Origin: Tenacibaculum sp. 190524A05c
GTDB lineage: Bacteria; Bacteroidota; Bacteroidia; Flavobacteriales; Flavobacteriaceae
Assembly (NCBI RefSeq): GCF_964036595.1
Contig: NZ_OZ038523.1
Coordinates: forward strand, 834,501 to 898,500
Reading direction: 5' to 3'
DNA: 64,000 nucleotides
Numbering within the stretch: the first letter of the stretch is position 1; each line of letters begins with the position of its first letter. The translations under genes and the position numbers were made by a program. Under the pieces are notes generated by a model. The model saw nothing but the letters and a program-made list of their open reading frames with translations. It ran no database searches and was not told the DNA's origin. Below, piece after piece: positions 26,458 to 36,008 of the stretch.

Positions 26458-27540
26458 ATGAAAAACACTGCTTTAACGCACGTTCATGAAGCTTTAGGAG
26501 CAAAAATGGTTCCTTTCGCTGGATATAATATGCCTGTTCAATACGAAGGAGTAAACATAGAACACGAAACAGTAAGAAATGGAGTTGGTGTATTTGATGT
26601 AAGTCATATGGGAGAATTCTTCTTAAAAGGAGAAAATGCTTTGGCTTTAATTCAAAAAGTTACAACTAACGATGCTTCTAAATTAGTTCCTGGAAAAGCT
26701 CAATATACTTGTATGCCGAATGCTGAAGGAGGAATTGTAGATGATTTAATCATTTATATGATTTCTGAGAACGAGTATATGTTAGTTGTAAATGCATCTA
26801 ATATTGAAAAAGATTGGAATTGGATTTCAAAACATAACGACTTGAACGTTGAAATGGAAAATCGTTCTGAAGATTGGTCTTTATTAGCAATTCAAGGACC
26901 AAAAGCAGCGGAAGCAATGCAATCGTTAACTGCTGTAGATTTATCTGCAATCAAGTTTTATACTTTCGAAATTACAGACTTTGCAGGAATTCCTAATGTT
27001 GTGGTATCTGCAACTGGATATACCGGTTCTGGTGGATTTGAAGTTTATGTAAAAAATGAAGATGTGGAACAACTTTGGAAAAATGTTTTTGAAGCTGGAG
27101 CTGATTGGGGAATTAAACCAATTGGTTTAGCTGCACGTGATACATTACGTTTAGAAATGGGATATTGTTTATATGGAAATGATATTGACGATACTACTTC
27201 TCCTATTGAAGCTGGTTTAAGTTGGATTACAAAATTCACTAAGGATTTTGTTAATGCGGAAGCTTTAAAACAACAAAAAGAAGAAGGTGTTTCTCGCAAA
27301 CTTGTCGCTTTTGAAATGACAGAAAGAGGAATTCCTAGAAAGGATTATGAAATAGTGGATACTGAAGGATCTGTTATTGGTAATGTTACTTCTGGTACAA
27401 TGAGTCCTAGTTTAAGTAAAGGAATTGGTTTAGGATATGTTACTTTAGAAAATTCTAAAGTTGATTCTGAAATTAAAATTCAAATCCGTAAGAAGCAAGT
27501 AGCTGCTAAAGTAGTTAAGTTGCCTTTTTATAAAGGATAG
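26458..27540 (+). CDS. gcvT: Aminomethyltransferase, glycine cleavage T protein
   Basis: A 360-residue tetrahydrofolate-dependent enzyme. It releases ammonia from the aminomethyl lipoyl group of the H protein and gives methylene-THF. Seen are [14 protein letters not shown] near the start, [10 protein letters not shown], the [12 protein letters not shown] block, [31 protein letters not shown] and the C-terminal [20 protein letters not shown]. Length is normal. The other gcv genes are not in the window. glyA, which makes the same one-carbon product, is about 8.5 kb away and not in the same operon. Confidence 0.95.
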   Translation: MKNTALTHVHEALGAKMVPFAGYNMPVQYEGVNIEHETVRNGVGVFDVSHMGEFFLKGENALALIQKVTTNDASKLVPGKAQYTCMPNAEGGIVDDLIIYMISENEYMLVVNASNIEKDWNWISKHNDLNVEMENRSEDWSLLAIQGPKAAEAMQSLTAVDLSAIKFYTFEITDFAGIPNVVVSATGYTGSGGFEVYVKNEDVEQLWKNVFEAGADWGIKPIGLAARDTLRLEMGYCLYGNDIDDTTSPIEAGLSWITKFTKDFVNAEALKQQKEEGVSRKLVAFEMTERGIPRKDYEIVDTEGSVIGNVTSGTMSPSLSKGIGLGYVTLENSKVDSEIKIQIRKKQVAAKVVKLPFYKG

Positions 27541-27570
27541 TAAAAATAAACTACATATTAATAAAATAGA

Positions 27571-27596
27571 AAACCTACTTTTTAAAGTAGGTTTTT
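27571..27596. terminator. Bidirectional terminator overlapping the acyltransferase stop
   Basis: Arms AAACCTACTTT (27571-27581) and AAAGTAGGTTT (27584-27594) with a T run after them, 30 bp after gcvT. Its right arm lies over the stop codon of the convergent acyltransferase gene. Confidence 0.75.
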
Positions 27597-28142
27597 ATTA
27601 TTAAATAATTCTGGTTTAGCAGGTACAATATCTTTATAAAAGTCTAAAAAATGATCAAAATCTTTTTCCATATCATCTGTTAAATCATATGGATCAGCAA
27701 CCACAATTTGTTTGTTCTTAAAATCAAAAGCAAACATAACAATCGGCACATTCGCACCCTTTGCTATATAATAAAAACCTGTTTTCCATTTATCTGTATA
27801 TTGTCTAGTTCCTTCAGGAGATAAAGCTAAACGAAACTGTTCCTTTTCATTGAAAATTGATACAATTGCATCTACCAAATTCGTGCTCTTACTTCTATCT
27901 ACAGGTGTTCCCCCAAGTTTTCTAAAAATGAAACCAAAAGGTGGTTTAAATAAAGCTGCTTTTCCTATATAGTTGATCTCTATTTTTGTAACCGTTCTTG
28001 CCAAAATAGCAATAGGAAAATCCTTCCAACTGGTATGTGGTGCTCCAATTACAATATACTTTTTAAGATCTTTAGGAAAATTTCCAACTAATTTCCAACC
28101 GAGTAGCGTATGGAATATAAATTTAGATAAGCGTTGTATCAT
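27582..28142 (-). CDS. PlsC-like 1-acylglycerol-3-phosphate acyltransferase family protein
   Basis: A 186-residue acyltransferase with the HxxxxD motif in GAPHTSWKDFPIA and the substrate-phosphate motif in LSPEGTRQYTDKWKTG (EGTR). Also seen is KLGGTPVDRSKSTNLV. The family transfers acyl chains from acyl-ACP or CoA to lysophosphatidate or related lipids on the inner membrane. It is shorter than typical PlsC (about 240) and belongs to a compact branch whose acceptor is not established. Divergent from rmuC with 46 bp between start codons. Confidence 0.8.
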   Translation of the reverse strand: MIQRLSKFIFHTLLGWKLVGNFPKDLKKYIVIGAPHTSWKDFPIAILARTVTKIEINYIGKAALFKPPFGFIFRKLGGTPVDRSKSTNLVDAIVSIFNEKEQFRLALSPEGTRQYTDKWKTGFYYIAKGANVPIVMFAFDFKNKQIVVADPYDLTDDMEKDFDHFLDFYKDIVPAKPELFNNKNLL

Positions 28143-28188
28143 AAATTGACTTTAAAACGGTAAATTTAGCGTTTTAATTTTTTATCGA

Positions 28189-29523
28189 ATGTCAGATCAA
28201 TTGCTATACATCTTACTTACTGGTTTACTAGGAGTTATACTAGGTTTTCTTGTGGGGTATATTATTCAAAAAAACAAAGCAAGTTTTTTAGAAAAGAACA
28301 ATTCAAGCTTATCAGAAAGAAATAACTTATTACAAGAAAGTAAAAAGGAAAGTGAAAATGCAATTAGCGAGCTTAAAGATGAACTAAAGTTTATTCAAAG
28401 TGAAAAAGAAAGCTTAATTAAAGTAAATACGGAACAAGATGTAAAGTTGAAAAATCTTAACGCCAAACTTGAGGATAATAAAAAAGAAATTGAAGGTCTT
28501 CAAGAGAAGTTTACTAAAGAATTTGAAAACCTTGCGAATAAAATATTAGATGAGAAGTCGAACAAGTTTACGGCTCAGAATAAAGAGAATATTAAGAATA
28601 TTCTTGATCCTTTAGAAAAGAAAATAAAAGACTTCGAGGAAAAAGTAGACAAAACTCACAAAGAAAGTATTGATTACCATTCTGCACTGCGTCAACAAAT
28701 ACTTGGTTTAAAAGAGTTAAATGCTCAAATGAGTAAGGAAACATTAAATCTTACGAAAGCATTAAAAGGAGATAGTAAAACTCAAGGGAACTGGGGAGAA
28801 TTAGTTTTAGAACGTGTTCTTGAAAAATCAGGCTTAGAAAAAGATCGTGAGTATTTTGTTCAGCAATCTTTTACTAATGATGAAGGAAAACGAATTCTAC
28901 CTGATGTTGTTATTCATTTACCAGACAACAAAAAAATGATTGTTGATAGTAAGGTTTCTTTAACTGCTTATGAGCAATTAGTCAATTCTGAAGACGATAG
29001 CGAAAAAGAACGTTTATTAAAAGAACACACAAATTCTTTAAAACGACACGTAGATCAACTTTCTGAAAAGAAGTATGAAGATATTTATAAAATCGAATCA
29101 CCAGATTTTGTTTTGTTATTTGTTCCTATTGAACCAGCCTTCGCTGTGGCTTTAAATGAAGATAATTCACTTTACAACAAAGCGTTCGAAAAGAATATCG
29201 TAATCGTTACTCCTACTACTCTATTAGCTACATTACGTACCATTGATACGATGTGGAACAATGAAAAGCAACAACGTAATGCAATTGAAATTGCAAGACA
29301 AGCTGGAGCTTTATATGATAAGTTTGAAGGGTTATTAAAAGATCTAATTAATATTGGAAAAAAAATAGATGCTACTAAAAATGATTATAGTTTAGCTATG
29401 AACAAATTAGTAGAAGGAAGAGGAAACTTGATTACTAGCGTAGAAAAGTTGAAGAAAATGGGTGCCAAAGCCAAAAAAGCGTTGCCAGAAAGTATTATTG
29501 AAAGAGCTAGTGACGATTCATAA
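28189..29523 (+). CDS. rmuC: RmuC-family DNA recombination protein
   Basis: A 444-residue protein with one N-terminal membrane helix (LYILLTGLLGVILGFLVGYI), a long charged coiled coil (about residues 30-190) and a C-terminal RmuC nuclease-like domain (about 195-400) with QGNWGELVLERVLEKSGL, LPDVVIHLPDNKKMIVDSKVS and FVPIEPAFAVAL. The known member limits inversions at short inverted repeats in E. coli. It is followed after 17 bp by the DUF4178 gene, so it may lead the following operon. Confidence 0.92.
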   Translation: MSDQLLYILLTGLLGVILGFLVGYIIQKNKASFLEKNNSSLSERNNLLQESKKESENAISELKDELKFIQSEKESLIKVNTEQDVKLKNLNAKLEDNKKEIEGLQEKFTKEFENLANKILDEKSNKFTAQNKENIKNILDPLEKKIKDFEEKVDKTHKESIDYHSALRQQILGLKELNAQMSKETLNLTKALKGDSKTQGNWGELVLERVLEKSGLEKDREYFVQQSFTNDEGKRILPDVVIHLPDNKKMIVDSKVSLTAYEQLVNSEDDSEKERLLKEHTNSLKRHVDQLSEKKYEDIYKIESPDFVLLFVPIEPAFAVALNEDNSLYNKAFEKNIVIVTPTTLLATLRTIDTMWNNEKQQRNAIEIARQAGALYDKFEGLLKDLINIGKKIDATKNDYSLAMNKLVEGRGNLITSVEKLKKMGAKAKKALPESIIERASDDS

Positions 29524-29540
29524 ACTAAAATTGAAATGAA

Positions 29541-30242
29541 ATGCAAAAGTTAAAAAGAGGTTATTTATTTGATTATAAAAAACAGACTTGGAAAGTTACT
29601 GATATCTATAAGATAAAGTGGGATGACGGCTCTCAAACTACTGAATATCAAGCAAAAAATAAAAAAGGTGAAGTACGTTACCTAATGTTAGAGTTTGTTC
29701 GTAAACAGAAAACGAGCTTTACATTTTGGGAAAAAATTGCAGATATCAATCAATTTCTAAAAACAATTTCTAAAACAGAATCTGACTTTGTTTCTATTGG
29801 AAATGCAAAATTCCCAAAACAATTTCAGTACAAGAATGTAACGTATACTTTCGATGAAAGATGTGATGGTACATGTCATTATGATTATGAAACTGAACGT
29901 GTAAATTCTTTAGATTATACAAATGACGACGATAGTAAATTCTTTGCTATTCAGTTATGGGATGACGAAATAGAAATTTCTACAGGAATAAGTATTTTAA
30001 AATCTCAAATCTCCAATATTCAAGAACGAACTACCTTCATATCTAGTGATTCTGTTTGGGACTTTATAAGTAAATATTTTGTTGGTATAATATTTACTTT
30101 ATTCATGTTAATGACCTTTTTGCTGAACAAATGTTCTAGTAATTCTTGGGATGGTAACAGAGATCCTAATGATTCCACAAAGGTTTACAGAAATAGTAAT
30201 AATTATTATAGAGGAAGAAGCTCAAGAGGATTCGGAAAATAA
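29541..30242 (+). CDS. DUF4178-type protein with C-terminal membrane anchor
   Basis: A 233-residue protein. The first 150 residues show a DUF4178-like fold (TWKVTDIYKIKWDDGSQTTEY, FTFDERCDG-like YTFDERCDGTCHYDYETE, FFAIQLWDDEIEISTG). A single helix follows (FVGIIFTLFMLMTFLLNKC) and a low-complexity Asn/Ser/Arg tail ending SRGFGK. Its biochemical role is unknown. It stands first in a tight set with a DUF350 protein (6 bp gap), a membrane aminopropyltransferase and an AdoMet decarboxylase, a grouping also seen in other bacteria, where polyamine synthesis is linked to envelope stress proteins. Confidence 0.7.
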   Translation: MQKLKRGYLFDYKKQTWKVTDIYKIKWDDGSQTTEYQAKNKKGEVRYLMLEFVRKQKTSFTFWEKIADINQFLKTISKTESDFVSIGNAKFPKQFQYKNVTYTFDERCDGTCHYDYETERVNSLDYTNDDDSKFFAIQLWDDEIEISTGISILKSQISNIQERTTFISSDSVWDFISKYFVGIIFTLFMLMTFLLNKCSSNSWDGNRDPNDSTKVYRNSNNYYRGRSSRGFGK

Positions 30243-30248
30243 AAGATT

Positions 30249-31148
30249 ATGGAAGAAAATACAATTACTTGGTTAACACATACAGTTACTTACGTTACAC
30301 TATTTTATATTTCGTTTGTAATTGCCAAATTATTCTTCAAGCTTAAGAATAGAAAAATTAATATTGAAAACGAACTTACCATAAAGGATAATGTAGCTTT
30401 TGCCGTAACAGCTACAGGCTATTTTATTGGAACTACTATTATATTTTTAGGTGTTTTACATGGAGAATCTCATGGTTTACTCACAGATGTTATTCTTATA
30501 TTATTCTATAGCGTTTTTGGTAATTTCTTATTGATTTTATCATCTATAATCAATGAAAAAATTGTCTTTGGAAAGAAGTTCAAATTTTACCGTGAAGTTA
30601 TTCGTGATGAAAACGTTGGAACAGGATTTATTGAAGCTGCAAACTTTATAGGATCTGGATTAATTATTTTCGGAGCCATTTCTGGAAGGAATATAAATCT
30701 ATTTCCAGAACATGGAGAATTAGGTCATTATGCATCAGATTTTTTAAGCCTTTTGTTTTTCTGGGCTTTAGGACAAATCATCATCTTTATATTCCTAAAA
30801 GTGTACAAAAAAGTTGTTTCTTATGATTTTATCAAAGAAATTCAAAAAGATAATAATGCCATAGGAATTGTATATGCTAGTATTCTAATTTCTGTAGCTT
30901 TTTTATATTCATTTGCCTCAAAAGGAGATATAGATTCATGGGAAACGGCTCTTGAAGATATTGCTTATCACCTTGGTTTAGCCATAATTCTTTTACCGTT
31001 ATCAAGACTTTTTGTTGAAAAGGTTATACTTCCAAAAAGTAATCTTACAGATGAAATTGTAAATCAAGAAATCCCAAATAAAGGAGCTGCTTTAATTGAA
31101 GCCTTTGCCTATATCGGAAGTGCAATAATCATTAGTTTCTGTATGTAA
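30249..31148 (+). CDS. DUF350 (YjfL-like) integral membrane protein
   Basis: A 299-residue protein made of about eight hydrophobic helices arranged as two repeats of a DUF350 unit (NVAFAVTATGYFIGTTIIFLGVL and FIEAANFIGSGLIIFGAIS are the repeat starts; a third similar start ALIEAFAYIGSAIIISF ends the protein). No catalytic motif is seen. The family is found next to polyamine and envelope-stress genes; its molecular role is not known. The following start codon is one base after its stop, so translation is coupled to the aminopropyltransferase. Confidence 0.78.
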   Translation: MEENTITWLTHTVTYVTLFYISFVIAKLFFKLKNRKINIENELTIKDNVAFAVTATGYFIGTTIIFLGVLHGESHGLLTDVILILFYSVFGNFLLILSSIINEKIVFGKKFKFYREVIRDENVGTGFIEAANFIGSGLIIFGAISGRNINLFPEHGELGHYASDFLSLLFFWALGQIIIFIFLKVYKKVVSYDFIKEIQKDNNAIGIVYASILISVAFLYSFASKGDIDSWETALEDIAYHLGLAIILLPLSRLFVEKVILPKSNLTDEIVNQEIPNKGAALIEAFAYIGSAIIISFCM

Positions 31149-31149
31149 A

Positions 31150-32706
31150 ATGGCATCAACCAAGCTTAAAAAACGAATTTTATTCCTCGCTCTTTTTGCA
31201 ACCGGATTATCTGGTATTGTGGCTGAATATTGTTTTGCTACATTATCTACCTATTTTATTGGCGATTCTGTAAAGCAATGGTCAATAATAATTTCATTTA
31301 TGCTTTTTAGCATGGGATTAGGTAGTAGAATTACTAAATCGTTCGATGGTAATGTATTTAAATTGTTCATTTATACCGAATTTGCATTATCTATTTTGGT
31401 TTCGTTTTCGGCGGTTACGACTTATTATTTAGCTACTCAGGTGGAGTATATTTCGATTTACATTTATTCAATGGCTATTCTAACGGGAATGCTCATAGGA
31501 ATGGAATTACCTCTAGCTATGCGGCTTAATGAAGATTTTCAGTCTTTAAAATTAAACGTAGCTAATATCTTGGAAAAAGATTACTACGGAAGTTTAATTG
31601 GCGGGTTATTTTTTGTTTTTATTGGTTTACCGTATTTAGGATTATCTCATACTCCATTTATACTTGGTTTCATAAATTTAATGGTTGCCATTTTACTACT
31701 CTTTATCTTTAAAAATAAACTCAAAAAGAAGGAGAAAAATACTTTATATAGTGCAGCTGGATTTATAGTTGTTCTTTTAATTATCGGTACTATATTTTCT
31801 AATAAAATCATTCTTTACGGAGAACAAACAAAATATAAAGACAAAATTGTTTTTCAAGAACAATCCATATATCAAAAAATAGTAGTTACCAAATGGAAAA
31901 AGGATTACTGGCTGTATTTGAATGATAATTTACAATTTTCAACCTTTGATGAACCCTTATATCATGAAGTGTTAGTTCACCCAATAATGCAAATCCTAAA
32001 CAAACCTAGGAACATACTTATTCTTGGTGGTGGTGACGGTTGTGCCGCAAGAGAACTTTTGAAATATCCATCTATCAACAAGATTACTTTGGTTGATTTA
32101 GACAAGAAACTAACTGATCTATTTATCAATGAACCAGAACTAACTAAAATTAACAATAATTCATTAACGAATTCGAAAGTACAAATCATAAATACAGATG
32201 GTTTCAAATATGTAAGTGAAACTCAAGATTTTTTTGATTTGATAATTATTGATCTACCTGACCCAAGAAATGTAGAACTAGCACGCTTATATTCTAAAGA
32301 ATTTTATGAGTTATGTAGATTAAAATTAACTCCAAATGGTGGTTTAATTACACAAGCAGGAAGTCCGTATTATACACCATATGCTTATAAATGTATAGAA
32401 CAAACTATGAATCAGGCTAACTTTAGCGTTTTGCCGATTCATAATCAAGTATTATCTATGGGAGAATGGGGTTGGATTTTAGGAACAAAAGCATCGCTTT
32501 CAAAAGATGAAATGATTAATCGATTAGGAAACTTTGATGAAGCTATAATTCCTACCAAATGGTTGAATGCTTCAAGTATGAGTTTAATTACATCATTTGG
32601 AAAGGATTTTTACAGTAAAACCAAATTAGATTCACTTGAAACGAATCAAATCAGTAATCCTGTATTGTATCATTATTATAACAAAGGAAACTGGGATATT
32701 TATTAG
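31150..32706 (+). CDS. Membrane-bound polyamine aminopropyltransferase (SpeE-like)
   Basis: A 518-residue fusion: about seven membrane helices (residues 10-220) followed by a spermidine-synthase domain. The AdoMet-type site is NILILGGGDGCAARELLKYP (with the GGGDG signature), then ITLVDLDKKL, and the catalytic aspartate region IIIDLPDPRN. The polyamine-site stretch LYSKEFYELCRLKL follows. It transfers an aminopropyl group from decarboxylated AdoMet to an amine such as putrescine. The adjacent AdoMet decarboxylase gene, 2 bp downstream, supplies that donor. The membrane domain is not needed for catalysis and may place the reaction at the inner membrane. Confidence 0.85.
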   Translation: MASTKLKKRILFLALFATGLSGIVAEYCFATLSTYFIGDSVKQWSIIISFMLFSMGLGSRITKSFDGNVFKLFIYTEFALSILVSFSAVTTYYLATQVEYISIYIYSMAILTGMLIGMELPLAMRLNEDFQSLKLNVANILEKDYYGSLIGGLFFVFIGLPYLGLSHTPFILGFINLMVAILLLFIFKNKLKKKEKNTLYSAAGFIVVLLIIGTIFSNKIILYGEQTKYKDKIVFQEQSIYQKIVVTKWKKDYWLYLNDNLQFSTFDEPLYHEVLVHPIMQILNKPRNILILGGGDGCAARELLKYPSINKITLVDLDKKLTDLFINEPELTKINNNSLTNSKVQIINTDGFKYVSETQDFFDLIIIDLPDPRNVELARLYSKEFYELCRLKLTPNGGLITQAGSPYYTPYAYKCIEQTMNQANFSVLPIHNQVLSMGEWGWILGTKASLSKDEMINRLGNFDEAIIPTKWLNASSMSLITSFGKDFYSKTKLDSLETNQISNPVLYHYYNKGNWDIY

Positions 32707-32708
32707 TT

Positions 32709-33014
32709 ATGAAAAGAAAAGAAGAATATATAGCCTTGGATGCTCAAATGTTTCATTTTGATCTATGGATTAATCAATCAAATCCTGAAGAATTGAAAAG
32801 TGAAATTGCTTTAATGTTAGAAAAAAGTAAGTTTACCATTGTAAATTTTATCGAACATCATTTTCCTGTAAAAGGTTATACAGCAGTTTGGCTTTTAGCA
32901 GAAAGTCATCTTGCAATTCATACGTTTCCAGACCAAGAAAAAACCTATCTACAAATAAGCAGTTGTAATAATAATAAACTACAAATACTAAAAGAAGAAT
33001 TATCAAGTTTATAA
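32709..33014 (+). CDS. S-adenosylmethionine decarboxylase, SpeD-type proenzyme
   Basis: A 101-residue protein matching the small bacterial AdoMet decarboxylase. The self-cleavage site is Glu65-Ser66 in LLAESHLAIHTFPD, where Ser66 becomes the pyruvoyl group. His71 and Cys86 lie at +5 and +20, the same spacing as Ser63, His68 and Cys83 in the Thermotoga maritima enzyme. It makes decarboxylated AdoMet for the aminopropyltransferase encoded 2 bp upstream. It is somewhat shorter than usual (about 115-130 residues), mainly at the C-terminus. Confidence 0.88.
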   Translation: MKRKEEYIALDAQMFHFDLWINQSNPEELKSEIALMLEKSKFTIVNFIEHHFPVKGYTAVWLLAESHLAIHTFPDQEKTYLQISSCNNNKLQILKEELSSL

Positions 33015-33315
33015 TAACCAAGTTTTATTGTAAAATTGAAAAACGACAACGGTTTCGAAATACATAAAAACCACTTTATTACTTTATTTTTTTATTATTT
33101 CTCATTAAAAAATCATGAAATCGATTTAGTTATCAACACGAAATCGATTTAGTTGATTCTCTACTTTTTTAAATTGAATATTTCACAATAAATTCGTTAA
33201 CAAATGAATTATTATTCAATTTTTAACACTATTAAATCAAAGTCTTCAACCAGCTTTTTCAAGTGTTAATTCTTATAATTCTTTTTGACCTTTCAAACCA
33301 AATAACTTTAACACA
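33015..33315. other. Intergenic region, amylase promoter region
   Basis: 301 bases between speD and the amylase gene. It is AT-rich and holds two direct repeats described separately, and no ORF or terminator that I trust. Confidence 0.6.
33117..33154. promoter_or_regulatory. Duplicated operator-like sequence upstream of amylase
   Basis: GAAATCGATTTAGTT occurs at 33117-33131 and again at 33140-33154. Each contains the 10-bp palindrome AAATCGATTT. The 23-bp period is close to two helical turns, so both copies face the same side of DNA. The palindrome with central CG fits a LacI-family or other dimeric regulator site; the amylase start is about 160 bp downstream. Confidence 0.5.
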
Positions 33316-35916
33316 ATGAAACAAACCCTAAAAAACTTTCAATTAGTTTTGCTGTTCATTTTTTCCCTAAATGTTCTAGCACAAGACGAAGACGTACTCT
33401 TCCAGGCATTCGACTGGAATGTACAAAATCAACCAGCCGGACAAACTTGGTTCGATGTTGTTACTCAAAACAGCAGTGAAATCAATAGTGCTGGAATTGA
33501 TATGATTTGGCTGCCACCAGTTAGTGATTCTGGAGCTCCTCAAGGATATTTACCAAGAGAATTATATAACTTCAATAGTGCTTATGGATCAGAAGTACAA
33601 TTAAGAAACCTAATTAATACCTATCATAACTTAGGTATTAAAATTATTGGAGACATTGTAATTAATCACCGTGTGGGAACAAATGATGCGGTTACCTTTA
33701 CAAACCCAGCTTGGCCTACTACATTTATTACTGCTGATGACGAAGGAAGGAATTTTGTAAACTTTCCTGTAGAATTCAGTATCAATGGAGATTATTTCCC
33801 TGGTACAGCATTAAAAGCGGATGGTTCTAATGGAACATATGGTCCAGCAAGAGATTTAGATCATTTCAATCCTGCTGTTCGTCAAGAAATAAAAAACTGG
33901 ATGAATTTCTTAAAAAACGATTTAGGTTTTGATGGATGGAGATATGATTTTGTTCATGGATATGATCCTATTTTCAACAAAGAATATAATGATGCTACAA
34001 ATCCGTATTTCGCTGTTGGAGAATTATTAGAAAGTAGCAGAGTTCAAACTAACAATTGGGTAAACTTTACACAACAATCATCTTCAGCTTTTGATTTTAA
34101 TACAAAAGTTACACTTCAAAATGCCTTTAGAGATAATAATCTTTCTTATTTAAGAGATGGTGGCGGAAATCCTTCTGGAATGATTGGAATCAATCCTACA
34201 AAATCTGTTACGTTTTTAGATAATCACGATACTGGAGCTGCTCAACAATGTTGCGGACCAGGTTATGTTTTTCCAGGTGGAGAAACTAATTTAAGAAAAG
34301 GATATGCTTACATTTTAACACATCCTGGAAATCCAATGATTTTCTGGACACATTATTTTGACACTGGAACAGGTGTAAGAAATGCAATTAAAGACATGAT
34401 TGCTATTCGTAAAGATGCAAGAATTTTTGCTGGGTCGTCAATCAATATCGCTGAAGCAAGAAATGATTTATACGCGGCATATATCGACGGAAGAAATGGG
34501 ACAATTGCTATGAAATTAGGTAGCGGGAATTGGGCTCCAAATGGAAGTGGATGGGTTTTAAGAACTTCAGGAACTGATTATGCTATTTGGACACAAGGAG
34601 GAACTCCTCCACCGCCTCCAGCGCAAGTTGATCCGTTTACAGTAAACTTCAAGAAACCTAATTCTTGGAATTCTAATGTAAATGTGTATTTATTTGATGC
34701 TTCAACAAACGCTATTATTCCAGGAACAACTGGATGGCCAGGACAATCTATGACTAATATTTCTGGAACTCCTTGGTATTCTTTTCAAGTTAATCCTCCA
34801 GCAGGAGTTGCTGCGCAAAATATTAGAGTGATTTTTAATGATGGTACAAATCAAACAGATGATTTAAGTAGAAGTACTGATGGTTGGTATGATAATGGAA
34901 GTTGGTCAAATAATTGTCCTTCTGATTGTACTGGGACACCACCGCCTCCTCCTCCACCATCTGGAAACTTAACTGTGCAATTTAAAAAACCGAATAGCTG
35001 GAACTCAAATATTAATGTGTATTTCTTTGATGCCTCAACAAATAGTACAATTCCTGGAACTTCAGGTTGGCCAGGGGCTACAACAACTAATATTTCTGGA
35101 ACTCCTTGGTATAAATACACACTAAATGTACCTTCTGGAACATCATCAAATAATATCAGAATAATATTCAATGATGGTAACAATCAAACTGATGATTTGG
35201 CTAGAGGAACTGATGGATGGTACGATAATGGAACTTGGACAAGCAATTGCCCTTCTGATTGTAACAGTACTACACCTCCTTCAAGTACAACAGCTACAAT
35301 TAACTTTTTAAGAACTTCTTCTTGGGGTAATACAGCAAATGCTTATGTATACAATAAAGCCACTAATTCCACACTTACTGGAACGCCAGGATGGCCTGGT
35401 CAACTAATGAGTAACACAGGAGATTGGTCTAACTATACATTTACAGTTCCAAATGGTGTTTCCGCTAATGATATAGGAGTAGTTTTTAATAATGGTAATG
35501 GACAACAAACGGTAGATTTAACAAGAGGAACTGATGGGTGGTTTAGAATTACAGGAAGTAGTTCTGGAAAATCAACCGGAGTTTGGTCTGCTACATGTCC
35601 TACTAATTGTGTTTCTTCTAGAGCTTCAGTGAATGCAACATCGGAATTATCAATTTTAGATAATGTCTCAATTGCTCCTAATCCAATAAAAAATAGGTCT
35701 AACTTGTATATCTCAACGAGCACAAGAGGAATTTTAAAAGTTAGTATATCAAATATATTAGGACAAACTAGAGTAATTTTCAATGGTGAAAAAAGTTCTG
35801 GACATCACAAAATTGAATTATCAAATTCTGATTTTGGAGCTAAAGGAATTTACATCATTAACGGTACTTTAAATGAAGTGCCTATTGCTAAACCTATAAA
35901 AGTTATTAAACAGTAA
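33316..35916 (+). CDS. Secreted GH13 alpha-amylase with three starch-binding-type modules and T9SS tail
   Basis: An 866-residue protein. A signal peptide (about 1-22) precedes a GH13 catalytic domain resembling plant-type alpha-amylases (DMIWLPPVSDSGAPQGYLPR). Catalytic residues are Asp211 (GWRYDFVHGY), Glu236 (AVGELLES) and Asp305 (FLDNHDTG). A proline-rich linker leads to three homologous modules of about 100 residues (from about residue 438 to 765), each with FKKPNSWNSN or a variant, GWPGQ and a TDGWYDNG turn, resembling CBM26 starch-binding modules. The last 80 residues (VSIAPNPIKNRSNLYIS to PIKVIKQ) are a type A type IX secretion sorting domain. It should hydrolyse alpha-1,4-glucans outside the cell or at its surface. 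It stands alone, without Sus genes. Confidence 0.93.
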   Translation: MKQTLKNFQLVLLFIFSLNVLAQDEDVLFQAFDWNVQNQPAGQTWFDVVTQNSSEINSAGIDMIWLPPVSDSGAPQGYLPRELYNFNSAYGSEVQLRNLINTYHNLGIKIIGDIVINHRVGTNDAVTFTNPAWPTTFITADDEGRNFVNFPVEFSINGDYFPGTALKADGSNGTYGPARDLDHFNPAVRQEIKNWMNFLKNDLGFDGWRYDFVHGYDPIFNKEYNDATNPYFAVGELLESSRVQTNNWVNFTQQSSSAFDFNTKVTLQNAFRDNNLSYLRDGGGNPSGMIGINPTKSVTFLDNHDTGAAQQCCGPGYVFPGGETNLRKGYAYILTHPGNPMIFWTHYFDTGTGVRNAIKDMIAIRKDARIFAGSSINIAEARNDLYAAYIDGRNGTIAMKLGSGNWAPNGSGWVLRTSGTDYAIWTQGGTPPPPPAQVDPFTVNFKKPNSWNSNVNVYLFDASTNAIIPGTTGWPGQSMTNISGTPWYSFQVNPPAGVAAQNIRVIFNDGTNQTDDLSRSTDGWYDNGSWSNNCPSDCTGTPPPPPPPSGNLTVQFKKPNSWNSNINVYFFDASTNSTIPGTSGWPGATTTNISGTPWYKYTLNVPSGTSSNNIRIIFNDGNNQTDDLARGTDGWYDNGTWTSNCPSDCNSTTPPSSTTATINFLRTSSWGNTANAYVYNKATNSTLTGTPGWPGQLMSNTGDWSNYTFTVPNGVSANDIGVVFNNGNGQQTVDLTRGTDGWFRITGSSSGKSTGVWSATCPTNCVSSRASVNATSELSILDNVSIAPNPIKNRSNLYISTSTRGILKVSISNILGQTRVIFNGEKSSGHHKIELSNSDFGAKGIYIINGTLNEVPIAKPIKVIKQ
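34626..35610 (+). repeat. Three tandem starch-binding-module repeats within the amylase
   Basis: Units at about 34626-34932, 34972-35262 and 35293-35610. The first two are near-identical in wording (PNSWNSN, ISGTPWY, NNCPSDC); the third is more diverged (TSSWGNTANAYVYNKATN). Units are joined by Pro/Thr/Ser linkers. Confidence 0.85.
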
Positions 35917-35947
35917 TAAGTTCGTTTACTATTTATTTATAATCCCC

Positions 35948-35980
35948 AAAAAAACCGGTAGTTTGAACTACCGGTTTTTT
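35948..35980 (+). terminator. Rho-independent terminator
   Basis: Arms ACCGGTAGTT (35954-35963) and AACTACCGGT (35966-35975) with A and T flanks, 38 bp after the amylase stop. It also faces the convergent glyA gene. Confidence 0.85.
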
Positions 35981-36008
35981 ACTATTATAATATAATTTTT
36001 AAAAGTGA

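Noticed and set aside
33316..35916. Amylase as part of a polysaccharide utilisation locus
   Set aside because: No SusC/SusD pair, no other glycoside hydrolase and no transporter is next to it; neighbours are polyamine and one-carbon genes.
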